Shown: positions 1 to 9,366 of the stretch, one piece after another
How the letters are laid out: every line of letters starts with the position of its first letter
Position numbering within the stretch: the first letter of the stretch is position 1
From: Syntrophomonadaceae bacterium
GTDB taxonomy: Bacteria > Bacillota > Syntrophomonadia > Syntrophomonadales > Syntrophomonadaceae
DNA length: 64,000 nucleotides
Direction: 5' to 3'
Assembly: GCA_012522955.1 (NCBI GenBank)
Contig: JAAYJK010000050.1
Span: 1-64,000, forward strand
Made by a program: the position numbers and the translations under genes
Notes under the pieces: model-generated
The model's input: only the letters and a program-made list of their open reading frames with translations
Told to the model about the DNA's origin: nothing
Databases searched by the model: none

Positions 1-469
1 GGAGGTTAACAAAGTAGCTATTCCGCCTCTGCCCACCCGCTTGGAAATGCTGCAGGGAGGAAAGGTGCAGGCAGCTATTTTGCCGGAACCTCTGGCTGGA
101 TTAGCTGTGATAAATGGCGCCATAGTGCTGGGTAGTACTTATGAGATGGGCCAAAAAGCAGGAGCCATTGCCTTCACCGAACAAGTATTGCAAGATCATC
201 CAGAGGAGCTTCAGGCCATCTTCAGGGCTTATAATAAAGCTGTAGCCTACCTGAACATAGAAGCTACTGACGCTGATCTGGACTTTATTATTCAAGAGCA
301 GGGTTTCCCGGCTGAGATAAAAGATTCTATTCAGCTTCCTGAATATGGGGTGGCCACTCCGCCCGATAAACTGGTTTTCATGGATGTGGTGAAGTGGATG
401 CAGGAAAAAGACCTGATTAAGGAAGCTTATGCCTACCAAGATTTGGTGGATGAGACTGTTTTGAGGTAA
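1..469 (+). CDS. ABC transporter substrate-binding protein, C-terminal part (5' end outside window)
   Basis: The reading frame is open from base 2 to a TAA at 467-469, so the gene starts before the window. About 155 residues are visible. They resemble the C-terminal lobe of NMT1/SsuA/TauA-type periplasmic-binding proteins, with the typical 'GGKVQAAILPEPLAG' stretch in which one lobe contacts ligand. As the extracytoplasmic receptor it would deliver ligand to the permease encoded two genes downstream. The ATPase gene follows after 6 bases, so the three form one operon. The substrate (sulfonate, nitrate, pyrimidine or another small anion) cannot be told from this fragment. Confidence 0.85.
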   Translation, partial: EVNKVAIPPLPTRLEMLQGGKVQAAILPEPLAGLAVINGAIVLGSTYEMGQKAGAIAFTEQVLQDHPEELQAIFRAYNKAVAYLNIEATDADLDFIIQEQGFPAEIKDSIQLPEYGVATPPDKLVFMDVVKWMQEKDLIKEAYAYQDLVDETVLR

Positions 470-475
470 TGCTTT

Positions 476-1216
476 GTGATTGAAATAAAAGACCTGGTAG
501 TAAAATATCGCCATAAAGAACAAGAGACAGTAGCCTTGGATAGAATAAATCTCCGTATTGCTGCGGGGGATATTTATACTTTTATCGGACCGTCAGGATG
601 TGGTAAATCGACGTTACTCTATGTTCTGTCCGGAATACTCAAAGAATATACTGGAAAGGTGACTATCGATGGACATGGTATTGATCCTAAAACTCAGCGT
701 ATTGGATTAATTCTCCAGAACTATGGACTGCTGCCCTGGCAAAATGTGTATCACAATATTACTCTGGGTATAAGAATAAAAAATGGACAGCAAGTGCTGG
801 ATGATTACGGGCAGTATATTTTAGAGCAATTAGGGATTGAATCCCTTCTGCACAGATATCCCAAGGAATTAAGTGGCGGTCAACAGCAAAGAGTTGCTAT
901 TGCTCGTGCTTTTATCCTACAGCCTGATTTGTTGCTGATGGATGAACCCTTTTCAGCATTGGATGCTATAAATAGAGAAGAATTACAAGACTTGTTTTTA
1001 AGAATATGGAGAGAAAATAATGTTACTACTGCTTTTATTACTCACAGTGTTGATGAAGCCCTGTATTTGGGTAGTAAAATTGTGGTGTTCTCGGCTGCTC
1101 CGGGCAGAATACTGGAAGTAGTGGATAATCCGTGCTTTCGCTTGGATAATTTACGATTTCGGGATGAGTACTATGATATGTGTATGCAGTTGAGAAAAAT
1201 ATTGGACAAAGGATGA
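476..1216 (+). CDS. ABC transporter ATP-binding protein (SsuB/TauB type)
   Basis: A 246-residue nucleotide-binding subunit. Walker A is GPSGCGKST (near residue 38), the signature is LSGGQQQRVAIARA (near 132), and Walker B is LLLMDEPFSALD, followed by a switch histidine in ITHSVDEAL. These place it with the nitrate/sulfonate/taurine importer ATPases. It powers import by dimerising on the inner face of the membrane. It starts at GTG 476, directly after the binding-protein gene, and its stop lies 4 bases before the permease start, so the genes are translationally close. The substrate is not known. Confidence 0.93.
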   Translation: MIEIKDLVVKYRHKEQETVALDRINLRIAAGDIYTFIGPSGCGKSTLLYVLSGILKEYTGKVTIDGHGIDPKTQRIGLILQNYGLLPWQNVYHNITLGIRIKNGQQVLDDYGQYILEQLGIESLLHRYPKELSGGQQQRVAIARAFILQPDLLLMDEPFSALDAINREELQDLFLRIWRENNVTTAFITHSVDEALYLGSKIVVFSAAPGRILEVVDNPCFRLDNLRFRDEYYDMCMQLRKILDKG

Positions 1217-1220
1217 TCTT

Positions 1221-1964
1221 TTGGTGCTGGCAAGTAATAAATGGCAGGGAGCTCTATACAGCTTGGTACTGGTAATAATTATCTGGCAGGTATTGTCCTG
1301 CTTGCTAAAGATACCCATTATACCGTCTCCTGCGACGGTTTTTATAAACATCGTAGATATCTTTAGCAGCAAAGTACAAATCCACCTTCTATATAGTCTG
1401 GGCCGAATTTTGGGAGGAATAGCTCTATCCATATTTATAGGAGTTCCTTTAGGCTTTTTGATGGGGTATTTTGATAAAGTAGATAAGCTATTGTCCCCTC
1501 TGGTTTACTTCACCTATCCAGTTCCAAAAATAGCTTTGCTGCCGATTATAATGCTTCTATTTGGATTGGGTGAAGCTTCCAAATTAATCATGATCGTTTT
1601 GATTGTTATTTTTCAAATAATAATCACTTCCCGAGATGCGGTTAAAGGCATTCCTCCGGAGATATTCCGTTCCCTGCAATCATTAGGAGCCAATCGGCTG
1701 CAGGTCTTTAAGGAAGTGATTATTCCTGCTTCCATGGCCGATGTTTTAACTGCCACCCGACTGGCCTTGGGTACAGCGGTTTCCATTCTGTTTTTCACTG
1801 AGACTTTTGGTACCCAGTATGGCATGGGCTATTTTATTATGGACGCCTGGATGCGGGTAAACTATCTGGATATGTATGCTGGCATAGTAATCTTGAGCCT
1901 AATGGGTTTTCTCTTGTTCACCATAATCGACCTTCAGGAAAGACGTATCAGCAGCTGGAGATGA
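1221..1964 (+). CDS. ABC transporter permease (SsuC/TauC type)
   Basis: A 247-residue inner-membrane protein with about six hydrophobic segments. It carries the binding-protein-dependent transport EAA-type loop around 'SLGANRLQVFKEVIIPAS' (near residue 152), which docks onto the ATPase. The start is taken as TTG 1221, with GTG 1224 equally possible; the ribosome site is weak, as expected for a coupled last gene. With the two genes before it, it makes a complete importer. No riboswitch or regulator for the operon lies inside the window, so substrate prediction would need the upstream sequence. Confidence 0.9.
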   Translation: MVLASNKWQGALYSLVLVIIIWQVLSCLLKIPIIPSPATVFINIVDIFSSKVQIHLLYSLGRILGGIALSIFIGVPLGFLMGYFDKVDKLLSPLVYFTYPVPKIALLPIIMLLFGLGEASKLIMIVLIVIFQIIITSRDAVKGIPPEIFRSLQSLGANRLQVFKEVIIPASMADVLTATRLALGTAVSILFFTETFGTQYGMGYFIMDAWMRVNYLDMYAGIVILSLMGFLLFTIIDLQERRISSWR

Positions 1965-2213
1965 CGAATCTCTAGATCCACCTGCAGACCGAAAACAAAG
2001 CCCAGGATTACTAATGATTTTATCTTTAAACATGTCCAGCAAATGCAACAATCAAGAGCCGGGAGGTTCAGAAAACCCTTTTTGCAAGGGGTAACATTGT
2101 GTACGGTTTACCGGGCAGGGGGTTACAACGTTGTATACTTTGCGGATACAGTTGTTTAGTGGTAAGATTAATATTAACAGCCGTAAAAAGAACAAAAAAG
2201 ACAAGTTTGGAAA
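1965..2213. other. Intergenic region with a 12-bp palindrome
   Basis: No credible reading frame. TACAACGTTGTA at 2124-2135 is a perfect 12-bp palindrome and may be an operator or chance. The short hairpin AACCC-TTTTTGC-AAGGGGTT near 2077-2094 could end the ABC operon but lacks a T-run. Confidence 0.35.
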
Positions 2214-2248
2214 AAAGATAAAAAAGAAACCCGCAATGATCCTGCGGG
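2214..2248 (-). terminator. Intrinsic terminator of the AAA ATPase gene
   Basis: On the minus strand CCCGCA (arm) - GGATCAT - TGCGGG (2230-2248) is followed by TTTCTTTTTT. It lies about 65 bases past the stop of the minus-strand gene at 2313. Confidence 0.75.
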
Positions 2249-2312
2249 CTTAAAAAGATATAAGAGTAATTAATTGAAGGAGTATATTAGTAACTAGTTA
2301 ATTATGGGATGG

Positions 2313-3467
2313 TTAACTAGTTAAAGCTTTTTCCGTGTTTAGAGGTTCCATATCTTTGAGCGTACGGCCCTGCTGCTTATCCTGGGGCCGATTTTTGAAG
2401 CGCAAAATGCCTTCCCCTTGGCCTTCAGTGTCGTTTATTACTTGCAGCAGAGTGTCGCTATCTACCCGATGCTTAAGGGCCAGTGGAATTACCCGGTTCA
2501 CATCACTAATCAAAACCTTTCCCCGATCCTGAATTACCGCCTGCAGAAGGGCTGCCTGCTGTATGGCTTCAATAGCCCGAATACTTTCTAGATTATGCTT
2601 AAGGTATAATCTGGCGATGTAGCTGCGTAAAAAGTCTGGCATATAAATACCTTGATATTGTTCAGCCCACTTTATAAGCTGCTGCTTATAGGGTTGTTCA
2701 TCCCATTGATTGCTTATTTTCGCGGTTTTGCCGGCCTTCACTCGGCAGCTATAAGAATTCTCGGCCAGAATCCGGGCTACCGTATCCACTGAATTTGGGC
2801 GTCCCATATAACAAACTAGATCAAAACGGTCAGATAACTGTCTTCTGATGTCCTCCAAAGGCCCTGGATCTTCGTCAGGATTGGAGGCGGCCCATACTGA
2901 AACCTGAACCTTAAGGTCTACTGCCGGCAAGCCAGCCTCTTCTATCTGTAGATGACCAGGCTTGCTTCCCATCACATCCAGTAAGATGTCGGTTATTTCT
3001 GGTGAAGTATCGGCCAGTCTATTTATTTCATCAATAAAGATTATTCCCCGATGAGCCTGAGGTATCAAACCAGGCAGTAAATGGGCCTCAGGGTTGGAAA
3101 TATCCGTTAAACGAGCCAGGTCTATACTGCCCGCTACCGTTCCCAGCTTAGCCGAATGAGAAATCTCTAAAAAAGGCATGGGGATTTCTTCGCTGCCCAG
3201 AGCAGCTATGTCCCTGGCGCTGAGATAGCGATGTTCAGGGCAATGGGGCTGTTCGGGATCACAATTATATATACACCCTTTGATACGGGTAATAGTGGGC
3301 AATATATCCCGAGCCGCACGCATTATAGTAGTTTTGCCGGTTCCGCGTAAACCTTCCGCATGCAAGTGCAAAGGTTCGCCCGCATAGCTGGCAATAACCG
3401 ACATCAATACGCATTGAAAAAGGGATTGATTACCTTCATAACGTTCTATACTAGCAAATGGAATCAT
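2313..3467 (-). CDS. Magnesium-chelatase subunit I-like AAA+ ATPase
   Basis: A 384-residue AAA+ protein. Visible motifs are GLRGTGKTTIMRAA (Walker A), a CxxxxxxCPEH stretch typical of ChlI/BchI-like ATPases, IFIDEINRLAD (Walker B), WAASNPDEDP (sensor 1) and RRQLSDRFDLV (arginine finger region). The start is ATG 3467, because AAAGGAGTGAGCTTG sits just before it; an in-frame ATG at 3548 has no good site and would add 27 unlikely residues. No ChlD or ChlH partner and no tetrapyrrole gene is nearby, so it is probably a MoxR/ChlI-type remodelling ATPase of unknown client rather than a real chelatase subunit. Confidence 0.85.
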   Translation of the reverse strand: MIPFASIERYEGNQSLFQCVLMSVIASYAGEPLHLHAEGLRGTGKTTIMRAARDILPTITRIKGCIYNCDPEQPHCPEHRYLSARDIAALGSEEIPMPFLEISHSAKLGTVAGSIDLARLTDISNPEAHLLPGLIPQAHRGIIFIDEINRLADTSPEITDILLDVMGSKPGHLQIEEAGLPAVDLKVQVSVWAASNPDEDPGPLEDIRRQLSDRFDLVCYMGRPNSVDTVARILAENSYSCRVKAGKTAKISNQWDEQPYKQQLIKWAEQYQGIYMPDFLRSYIARLYLKHNLESIRAIEAIQQAALLQAVIQDRGKVLISDVNRVIPLALKHRVDSDTLLQVINDTEGQGEGILRFKNRPQDKQQGRTLKDMEPLNTEKALTS

Positions 3468-3774
3468 CAAGCTCACTCCTTTACAGGATAGTAAAATAAA
3501 ATTTTCACAAGGCAGTTTATTATCTAACCCCTTAAATATAATATCCATAGTAAAAACACGGGAGGGAATTTAGATATTCTTAAGGGGGAAGAAAAGGCTC
3601 TATTAATGGAATTATTTTTTTAAAGAGTTTAAATATAATTAATGCAATAAGCATGCCATAAACTTGGTAAATGAGAATTAATTTTTATGAAAATTACAAA
3701 ACCCTATGCATAGGTGATTGTAATAGGGTTAACTTACAAGGATGGGAATTCAGTAAAGAATCCATATCGGCTTG
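3468..3774. other. AT-rich divergent intergenic region
   Basis: AT-rich sequence between the start of the minus-strand ATPase gene and the small plus-strand gene at 3900. Promoters for both directions must lie here or just downstream, but I could not fix clear -35/-10 pairs. No reading frame of note. Confidence 0.4.
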
Positions 3775-3816
3775 GTGTAACCTCTAAAGGAATTTAATAG
3801 TGAGAGGAGGTTACAC
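3775..3816. repeat. 10-bp perfect inverted repeat (hairpin)
   Basis: GTGTAACCTC at 3775-3784 is exactly repeated in reverse complement as GAGGTTACAC at 3807-3816, followed by TTTATTT. It lies 84 bases before the small gene at 3900. It may be an operator or leader hairpin; the T-tract is too weak to call a terminator. Confidence 0.5.
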
Positions 3817-3899
3817 TTTATTTAAAGACCCAAAAAGGTTATTATCAGGATAGAATTATTATTGCATAATACAATCATCGATCCAGAAGTTGAAGCGAG

Positions 3900-4235
3900 G
3901 TGTTAATTATTTTTGTTATCAGCGAGTTAGCCCAAAAGTACATTAAGAAAAAAGGTGGCCATGTCATGCTTTATATGCACCTGGTTCTGGCCGGGGGAGG
4001 ATGATGTGGCGGACCGCTGGAAAGCGAGCAGCTCCTGGTCGTTCGACCAGGCTCACCCCCGGATAAAGACAAAGGACAGTTTAAGCACATTATGGTGGAT
4101 GATATTAACCTATGGTATCATGGGTCCGTGAGGGCGGAAAGAGTCGATAAGCCGATTTTGATAGATCTCCGTAAAAGGTTTTTCTTGTCCAACCTGGAAG
4201 TAAAGGGCGCGAAAATTCTGGAAAATGTTATGTAG
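3900..4235 (+). CDS. Probable small selenoprotein with in-frame UGA (Sec-Cys motif)
   Basis: One frame is open from GTG 3900 to TAG 4233-4235 except for a TGA at 4002-4004. Read as Sec, it gives 111 residues with Sec35 followed directly by Cys36 in the context AGGG-U-CGGP. The N-terminal part (ISELAQKYIKKKGGHV) and the C-terminal part (KPILIDLRKRFFLSNLEVKG) both look like real protein, and 76 sense codons follow the TGA. From memory the layout resembles the small clostridial CC/Se-motif (seleno)protein family, where CC replaces UC in some members; function is unknown. The hairpin at 4034-4051 fits a bacterial SECIS, and a terminator follows at 4261. The start is uncertain: GTG 3900 has no separate ribosome site, while AGGTG at 3898-3902 could serve an ATT at 3909. 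The alternative is a Cys-type gene broken by a TGT-to-TGA change. Confidence 0.68.
4034..4051 (+). promoter_or_regulatory. Candidate bacterial SECIS element of the small selenoprotein
   Basis: CCTGGTC-GTTC-GACCAGG is a perfect 7-bp hairpin. Its loop starts 36 bases after the TGA and begins with G. Bacterial SECIS loops are usually about 16-37 bases after UGA with a G in the first loop positions, so this is at the far end of the accepted range. Flanking GAG/CTC could extend the stem across an internal loop. Confidence 0.55.
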
Positions 4236-4260
4236 CTTTATCCATAGGATATAACGATTA

Positions 4261-4294
4261 AAGCCGATTGCTAGTGTTTAGCATCGGCTTTTTA
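4261..4294 (+). terminator. Intrinsic terminator after the small selenoprotein gene
   Basis: AAGCCGAT (4261-4268) pairs with ATCGGCTT (4283-4290), with inner GCTA/TAGC pairing, followed by a T-rich tract. It lies 25 bases after the TAG, which supports 3900-4235 being a transcribed unit. Confidence 0.8.
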
Positions 4295-4407
4295 TCTGGG
4301 CTGTAGGGTTTGGCATTTATTAATCATAGTCTGCTGACCCGGTAGCTCACAGCATAGCGGCAGCTTCCTGTGGGGGTTAACCGAGCTAAGCATGATAAAG
4401 CAAATGT

Positions 4408-6798
4408 TCAGGCTTTAAAAAGCCGCAAACGCAAAGAATTGGACACCACGCTTACAGAACTCAAGGACATAGCCCCAGCAGCTAATATCGGGGACAGGTA
4501 ACCCAGGGCGGCAAATGGCACTCCAATCAGGTTGTAGAAAAAAGCCCAGAACAGGTTTTGTTTAATGTGTTTCATGGTAGTACGGGAAAGCCTTATGGCT
4601 ACCGGTATGCTGCCTAAGTCGGATTTCATCAGGGTAATTTGAGCAGTTTCCATAGCTACATCGGTTCCAGTAGCTACGGCAATTCCAATATCGGCTGCAG
4701 CCAAGGCTGGGGCATCATTGATCCCATCACCTACCATAGCCACATTTTTACCCATTGCTTTTAGATCCTTTATCTTTTGAGCTTTGTCTCCAGGCATTAC
4801 TTCAGCAATAACATGATTTATCATTACTTGCCCGGCTATAGCCCTGGCCGTAAGTAGATTGTCCCCCGTTAACATGTAGACCTCTATACCCATATCCTTG
4901 ATTTCTTTTATTGCTGCCAGGGAGTTCTCTCTCAGGGTATCAGCCAGCCCAATAATGCCCTGCAGCTTACCGTCTATGGCCAAGAGCATAGTAGTCTTGC
5001 CATTTTCGGCCAGTTCGTTGAGGAAAGGGATGCTATGGCCAAGTTCAATCTTATTCCTTTCCATCAAAGGCCGGTTGCCCAGCAAGATGACCTGATCATC
5101 CCAGACTATGCTCAGTCCCAATCCGGCCAGAGCTTTGAAATCTTGTACATCCGGAAGTTCACCCAATTGGCTCTTGGCTTTGCGATATACTGCCTCCCCC
5201 AGAGGGTGTTCTGAATTCTTTTCGGCAATACCAGCTATCCTGATTATCTCTGCTTCACTCAGGTTGCCCACGCTGATGATATCCGTAACTTGTGGCTGGC
5301 CTACAGTAATAGTACCGGTTTTGTCCAAAACCAGAGTATCGATCTTATAGGCTGTCTCCAGGTATTCTCCGCCCTTGATAAAGATTCCGTGTTCAGCTCC
5401 AATACCCGTTCCTACCATAATAGCAGTGGGGGTAGCCAATCCTAAGGCACATGGGCAGGCTATAACCAGTACCGCTACCGAGGAGGTAAAGGCACTGCTT
5501 AGGCCGCCCCCCCACCAATACTGGAGAACAAAGGTGAGCAAAGCAATGCCAATAATAGCGGGGACGAAAACCCCCGAAACCCGGTCAGCGATTTTTTGGA
5601 TGGGGGCCTTGGACCCCTGGGCGTCTTCTACCATTTTAATAATCTGAGACAGAACTGTGTCCTGGCCTATTCGGGTGGCCTTGAATTTGAAGCTGCCGCT
5701 TTTATTAATGGTGGAACCGACTACCAAATCGCCGGGTCCCTTTTCTACCGGCAAACTTTCTCCGGTAAGCATGGATTCATCTACCGCTGACCTGCCTTCC
5801 ATCAATTCTCCATCTACCGGTATCTTTTCTCCCGGACGGATAAGAATAATATCACCAGTTTGCACTTCTTCTATGGGCAAATCTATTTCTCGACCATCCT
5901 TTAAAACTCGTGCGGTTTTTGCTTGCAGTTGGCTAAGAGCCCGAATGGATTCAGTAGTTTTGTTTTTGGCTACTGCCTCCATATATTTTCCGGCCAGGAT
6001 AAGGGTGATAATAAAAGCCGAGGTTTCAAAATACAGGTTATGATGGTGGCCGATAATAAGATTATAAACACTGAAAAAGTAAGCAGCCGAGGTACCCATG
6101 GCTACTAGTACATCCATATTGCTGCCTCCGCTGCGCAAAGCCAGAAAAGCGTTTTTATAAAAGCGATAACCTACCCCGAATTGGACCGGGGTAACCAATA
6201 AGCACTGAAAATAGGCATGGTTTAACCAGCCGGCTTCCATACCCAGCAACATAAGAAACATTCCCAGTATCAATGGGAAACTCAGAATTATGGATACTAT
6301 CAATACTCGACGCAGACTTCGGATTTCTTTGACTTCCGGATGGTCTAAGGCCGGAGTGGCCTCGGTTTGGATTTGGGCTGAGTAACCCAGGGCTTCGATA
6401 GCGGCGGTAATATCCCGGGAGCTGGTTCGGGTAGGATCATAATCCAGCAGGGCTTTATTGGTCGAGAGGTTTACGTTGGCATTAACTATACCGTCCCTGC
6501 TTTGTAGTTTTTTTTCGATTCGAGTTGAACAGGCGGCACAGGACATTCCACTGATGTCCAGTTTAAGAGTTTTCAGCTCCGGCTTTTCTGCTTGGGCGGA
6601 AAAGCCTAGTCTCTCTATATGTTCAATCAAGGTATTCATATTAATTAGATCCGGATCATAATTCAGGGCGGCCTGTTCGGTTAGCAAGTTGACCCGGGCT
6701 GATTGTACCCCTTCAACCTTGGAAAGACGGTTCTCAATCCGGGTCGCACAAGCAGCACAGGACATTCCTTGGATATTGAGTTCAGCCTTTTCTATCAT
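4408..6798 (-). CDS. copA: Copper-translocating P1B-type ATPase
   Basis: A 796-residue membrane pump that exports Cu(I) at the cost of ATP. Two N-terminal heavy-metal domains each carry GMSCAAC (near residues 11 and 84). They are followed by about eight membrane segments, the actuator TGES motif, the CPC ion-binding motif in [13 protein letters not shown], the phosphorylated aspartate in DKTGTIT, the HP motif (SEHPLGEAV) and [10 protein letters not shown]. The C-terminal membrane pair keeps the [16 protein letters not shown] signature of copper exporters. AAGGTGATTATAT precedes ATG 6798. No CsoR/CopY regulator or CopZ chaperone gene is adjacent. Length is normal. Confidence 0.96.
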   Translation of the reverse strand: MIEKAELNIQGMSCAACATRIENRLSKVEGVQSARVNLLTEQAALNYDPDLINMNTLIEHIERLGFSAQAEKPELKTLKLDISGMSCAACSTRIEKKLQSRDGIVNANVNLSTNKALLDYDPTRTSSRDITAAIEALGYSAQIQTEATPALDHPEVKEIRSLRRVLIVSIILSFPLILGMFLMLLGMEAGWLNHAYFQCLLVTPVQFGVGYRFYKNAFLALRSGGSNMDVLVAMGTSAAYFFSVYNLIIGHHHNLYFETSAFIITLILAGKYMEAVAKNKTTESIRALSQLQAKTARVLKDGREIDLPIEEVQTGDIILIRPGEKIPVDGELMEGRSAVDESMLTGESLPVEKGPGDLVVGSTINKSGSFKFKATRIGQDTVLSQIIKMVEDAQGSKAPIQKIADRVSGVFVPAIIGIALLTFVLQYWWGGGLSSAFTSSVAVLVIACPCALGLATPTAIMVGTGIGAEHGIFIKGGEYLETAYKIDTLVLDKTGTITVGQPQVTDIISVGNLSEAEIIRIAGIAEKNSEHPLGEAVYRKAKSQLGELPDVQDFKALAGLGLSIVWDDQVILLGNRPLMERNKIELGHSIPFLNELAENGKTTMLLAIDGKLQGIIGLADTLRENSLAAIKEIKDMGIEVYMLTGDNLLTARAIAGQVMINHVIAEVMPGDKAQKIKDLKAMGKNVAMVGDGINDAPALAAADIGIAVATGTDVAMETAQITLMKSDLGSIPVAIRLSRTTMKHIKQNLFWAFFYNLIGVPFAALGYLSPILAAGAMSLSSVSVVSNSLRLRLFKA

Positions 6799-7052
6799 AT
6801 ATAATCACCTTAAAATGCTCGGATTGGGAGCGGATTTAGATACTAATTATGTTTAATTATAGCTATTTCTCCTACAATAATATACTACCCGGATTCTTAT
6901 TGTTGATTCCCCTGCGAAAACCCCAACAAAACTAGGTTGGATCCATAAATATTTAGGAGCCATTTGATGCAGCATGATAGCAACACCCTGCGAAGCCGAG
7001 CGACGGATATCAATGCATCCAAACCCGCGATATATTACTTTTTGCAGTGGAA

Positions 7053-9248
7053 TCATTGTTTAAAACAAACGAAAAAAGTGGTTCCAGAAGAAGAACTGTC
7101 GATATGGATTTGGGCATTATGCCTATCCGCAATACTAAAGCATACTGAAAGGCCTAAGCCAGTACCATGCTCTTTGGTAGTAAGGAAGGGGGTTCCCACC
7201 TTATCCAGAACCTCCGCCGGTATCCCACAACCCTGGTCCTTAACTTCAAGCACAATATGGCCATCCTGGGTATAGGTTTTTATGCTGACGGTTTGTTGGG
7301 GCTCTATGGCATCAATGGCGTTGCGGACCAGATTCAAGAGCAACTGGCGTATCTCTTTGGGATCCAGCAGCTGATCTGGGATATCTCCTAGCTGTAATTC
7401 TATGAATTTATCATGAGCCAGAGCATCGGCTTGCATTAGTACACTGAGGCTCTCAATAATATGGTTTATATTACCTGGCTCCAACTGCAGCTTTATGTTG
7501 GGAGCCAGGGAAAGAAATTCTGAAATAATGGAATCTGCCCGATCCAGTTCGTCTATCATTAAGTTAAAATATTCTTCATCCTTCCGGTATTCAGGCTTGT
7601 TTTTCAATATTTGCAGAAAACCGCGTACGGTAGTCATGGGATTTCTGGTTTCATGACTAATGCTGGCAGCCATTTGTCCAATAAGATGCAGGCAATCTAA
7701 ACGGGCCAATTCTTCCTGCATTTGAACTCTCTGGCTAATATCAATTATGGAATTTAACAAACAGGGGAGGCCATTAATAGTAATAACTTCTGAGGACATT
7801 AGGCCGGTACGTGATTCTCCGTTCCGGGTGAGAAAAGGCGTTTCATAGTTTTGGATAGGTATGCCTCGCAGTATCATGTCTCTAATGGCTTGGAGGTCCT
7901 CATCCCGGCACCACAAATTAATGTCTTTACAGCTTTTCCCTATCACTTCCTCTCGACTGTAGCCAGTCTGGGAACAGAACATCTCGTTAACGTCCAGATA
8001 TATCCAATCTTCCAGGGTGGTAATGGCCATGATACTGGGGCTGCAATGAAAGGCCCGGTAGAATTTTTCTTCAGACAGGCGCAAAGACTCCTGGGCCTTT
8101 TTTTGTTCGGTAATATCTTTGGTTATGAGGGCAATTTGTCCTAATTCCAGGTATATTATGCAGATGGCAATAGTTTTCTGCCAAGACTCTATATATGTTT
8201 CGATATGCACCGATGTCCGGGCTGATGCTACCTTGTCCAGGTATTTATTCAACTTTTCATACAATTCCGGCAGTGCCTTTTCCAGCTTTTGCCCGATTAA
8301 GACCCCCTGCTGATGCCCAACTAGGTTGGCAAAAGCTGGATTAACGTCCAGGCATTGATACTCCGGGTGGCCCTTATCTGAACGGGATATCTTATATAGG
8401 CAGAATCCTTCATCTATAGTATTGAATAAGGAGCGGTAGCGATGATCACTCAAGTGGAGGGCTTCTTCGGTCTGGCTATGTCTTCTCATTTCAGCTTGGA
8501 GCATTTCATTTAAGATATGCCAGGTTTGCTTGGGCTCCGCTACCTCTTGGTCAAAGAAATAATGAGTTGGAATAGGAGATTCAGGACTGGAATCAGTGGG
8601 ACTTTTTTGAACTTCATTCCGCTCAATGGCCTGAGTGGCTCCGGAACAATTAAAGTAGGTACATTGGTGAGTGCGGCACAGGTCTACCACTTCGGCAGCC
8701 GAGCAGGCATCCAGGGCGTAGGAACACATGGCAATTATCTTATAATCCTGAATTATTTTATCGAAGCGGGTTTCATAGTTTTGAAAATCATTCCAGTACT
8801 TGGTTTGCATCCAGGTGTTATGGCTGCTAATACGCAGCCCTTTATATCCTCGGGCTAAAGCCTGGTTAAGGTAGGTGAAGCAATGGTGGGCAGCATCATC
8901 CAGCCTCAGTTTTCCTTTACCCAGATACCATTCTTTGCTGCTTAGAAACACTAGCTGTCCTCTTTGGGAGTACTGCTCAAACTCTGGGACCGCCTTTTTC
9001 AAAGCCATTTGAGTTTGCTGTAGAAAAAGGGATTCGGAAGTTAAACAAATGCAGAACTCGTGATTCTCCAACCCTGCTTGTATATATGGGACCAGGATAT
9101 TCAATAAATCTTGTTTCTGTTGATATAATAGACAAATATGACTGCCCCAATGCAAGTGCCGGAAATTATCTGGCATTTTTCCGCCAGAAGCACTAGACGA
9201 AACTAGACCATATGTCCTATTACGTTCATCATTATTGAGGAATAGCAC
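7053..9248 (-). CDS. MEDS-PAS sensor histidine kinase
   Basis: A cytoplasmic kinase of 731 residues when started at GTG 9248, which has GGAGGATAATTTA in front; the longer frame to 9329 has no such site. The N-terminal block (about residues 25-190, with HWGSHICLLY) matches the MEDS domain first described in DcmR-like sensors. Two PAS domains follow (about 265-380 and 395-510), then a HisKA domain with SISHETRNPMTTVRG and an HATPase domain with NLVRNAID, KDQGCGIP and GTGLGLSVC. No membrane segment is seen. The histidine-box style is that of the sporulation kinases that feed Spo0F/Spo0A. No response regulator is nearby, so it is an orphan. Two relatives lie at 11372 and 22598. Confidence 0.88.
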   Translation of the reverse strand: MLFLNNDERNRTYGLVSSSASGGKMPDNFRHLHWGSHICLLYQQKQDLLNILVPYIQAGLENHEFCICLTSESLFLQQTQMALKKAVPEFEQYSQRGQLVFLSSKEWYLGKGKLRLDDAAHHCFTYLNQALARGYKGLRISSHNTWMQTKYWNDFQNYETRFDKIIQDYKIIAMCSYALDACSAAEVVDLCRTHQCTYFNCSGATQAIERNEVQKSPTDSSPESPIPTHYFFDQEVAEPKQTWHILNEMLQAEMRRHSQTEEALHLSDHRYRSLFNTIDEGFCLYKISRSDKGHPEYQCLDVNPAFANLVGHQQGVLIGQKLEKALPELYEKLNKYLDKVASARTSVHIETYIESWQKTIAICIIYLELGQIALITKDITEQKKAQESLRLSEEKFYRAFHCSPSIMAITTLEDWIYLDVNEMFCSQTGYSREEVIGKSCKDINLWCRDEDLQAIRDMILRGIPIQNYETPFLTRNGESRTGLMSSEVITINGLPCLLNSIIDISQRVQMQEELARLDCLHLIGQMAASISHETRNPMTTVRGFLQILKNKPEYRKDEEYFNLMIDELDRADSIISEFLSLAPNIKLQLEPGNINHIIESLSVLMQADALAHDKFIELQLGDIPDQLLDPKEIRQLLLNLVRNAIDAIEPQQTVSIKTYTQDGHIVLEVKDQGCGIPAEVLDKVGTPFLTTKEHGTGLGLSVCFSIADRHNAQIHIDSSSSGTTFFVCFKQ

Positions 9249-9366
9249 TAAATTATCCTCCTTCAGTCTGATGTATCTATTATAATATATCGGTACCATA
9301 ATAGTAATAATTTCGGAAAAAATATCCATATTAATGAAAAGAAGTAAAAAGAATTAGCTGACCAGA

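Noticed and set aside
6853-7056. 67-codon minus-strand frame between copA and the MEDS kinase gene
   Set aside because: Overlaps the kinase stop region, lacks a ribosome site and shows no protein-like pattern.
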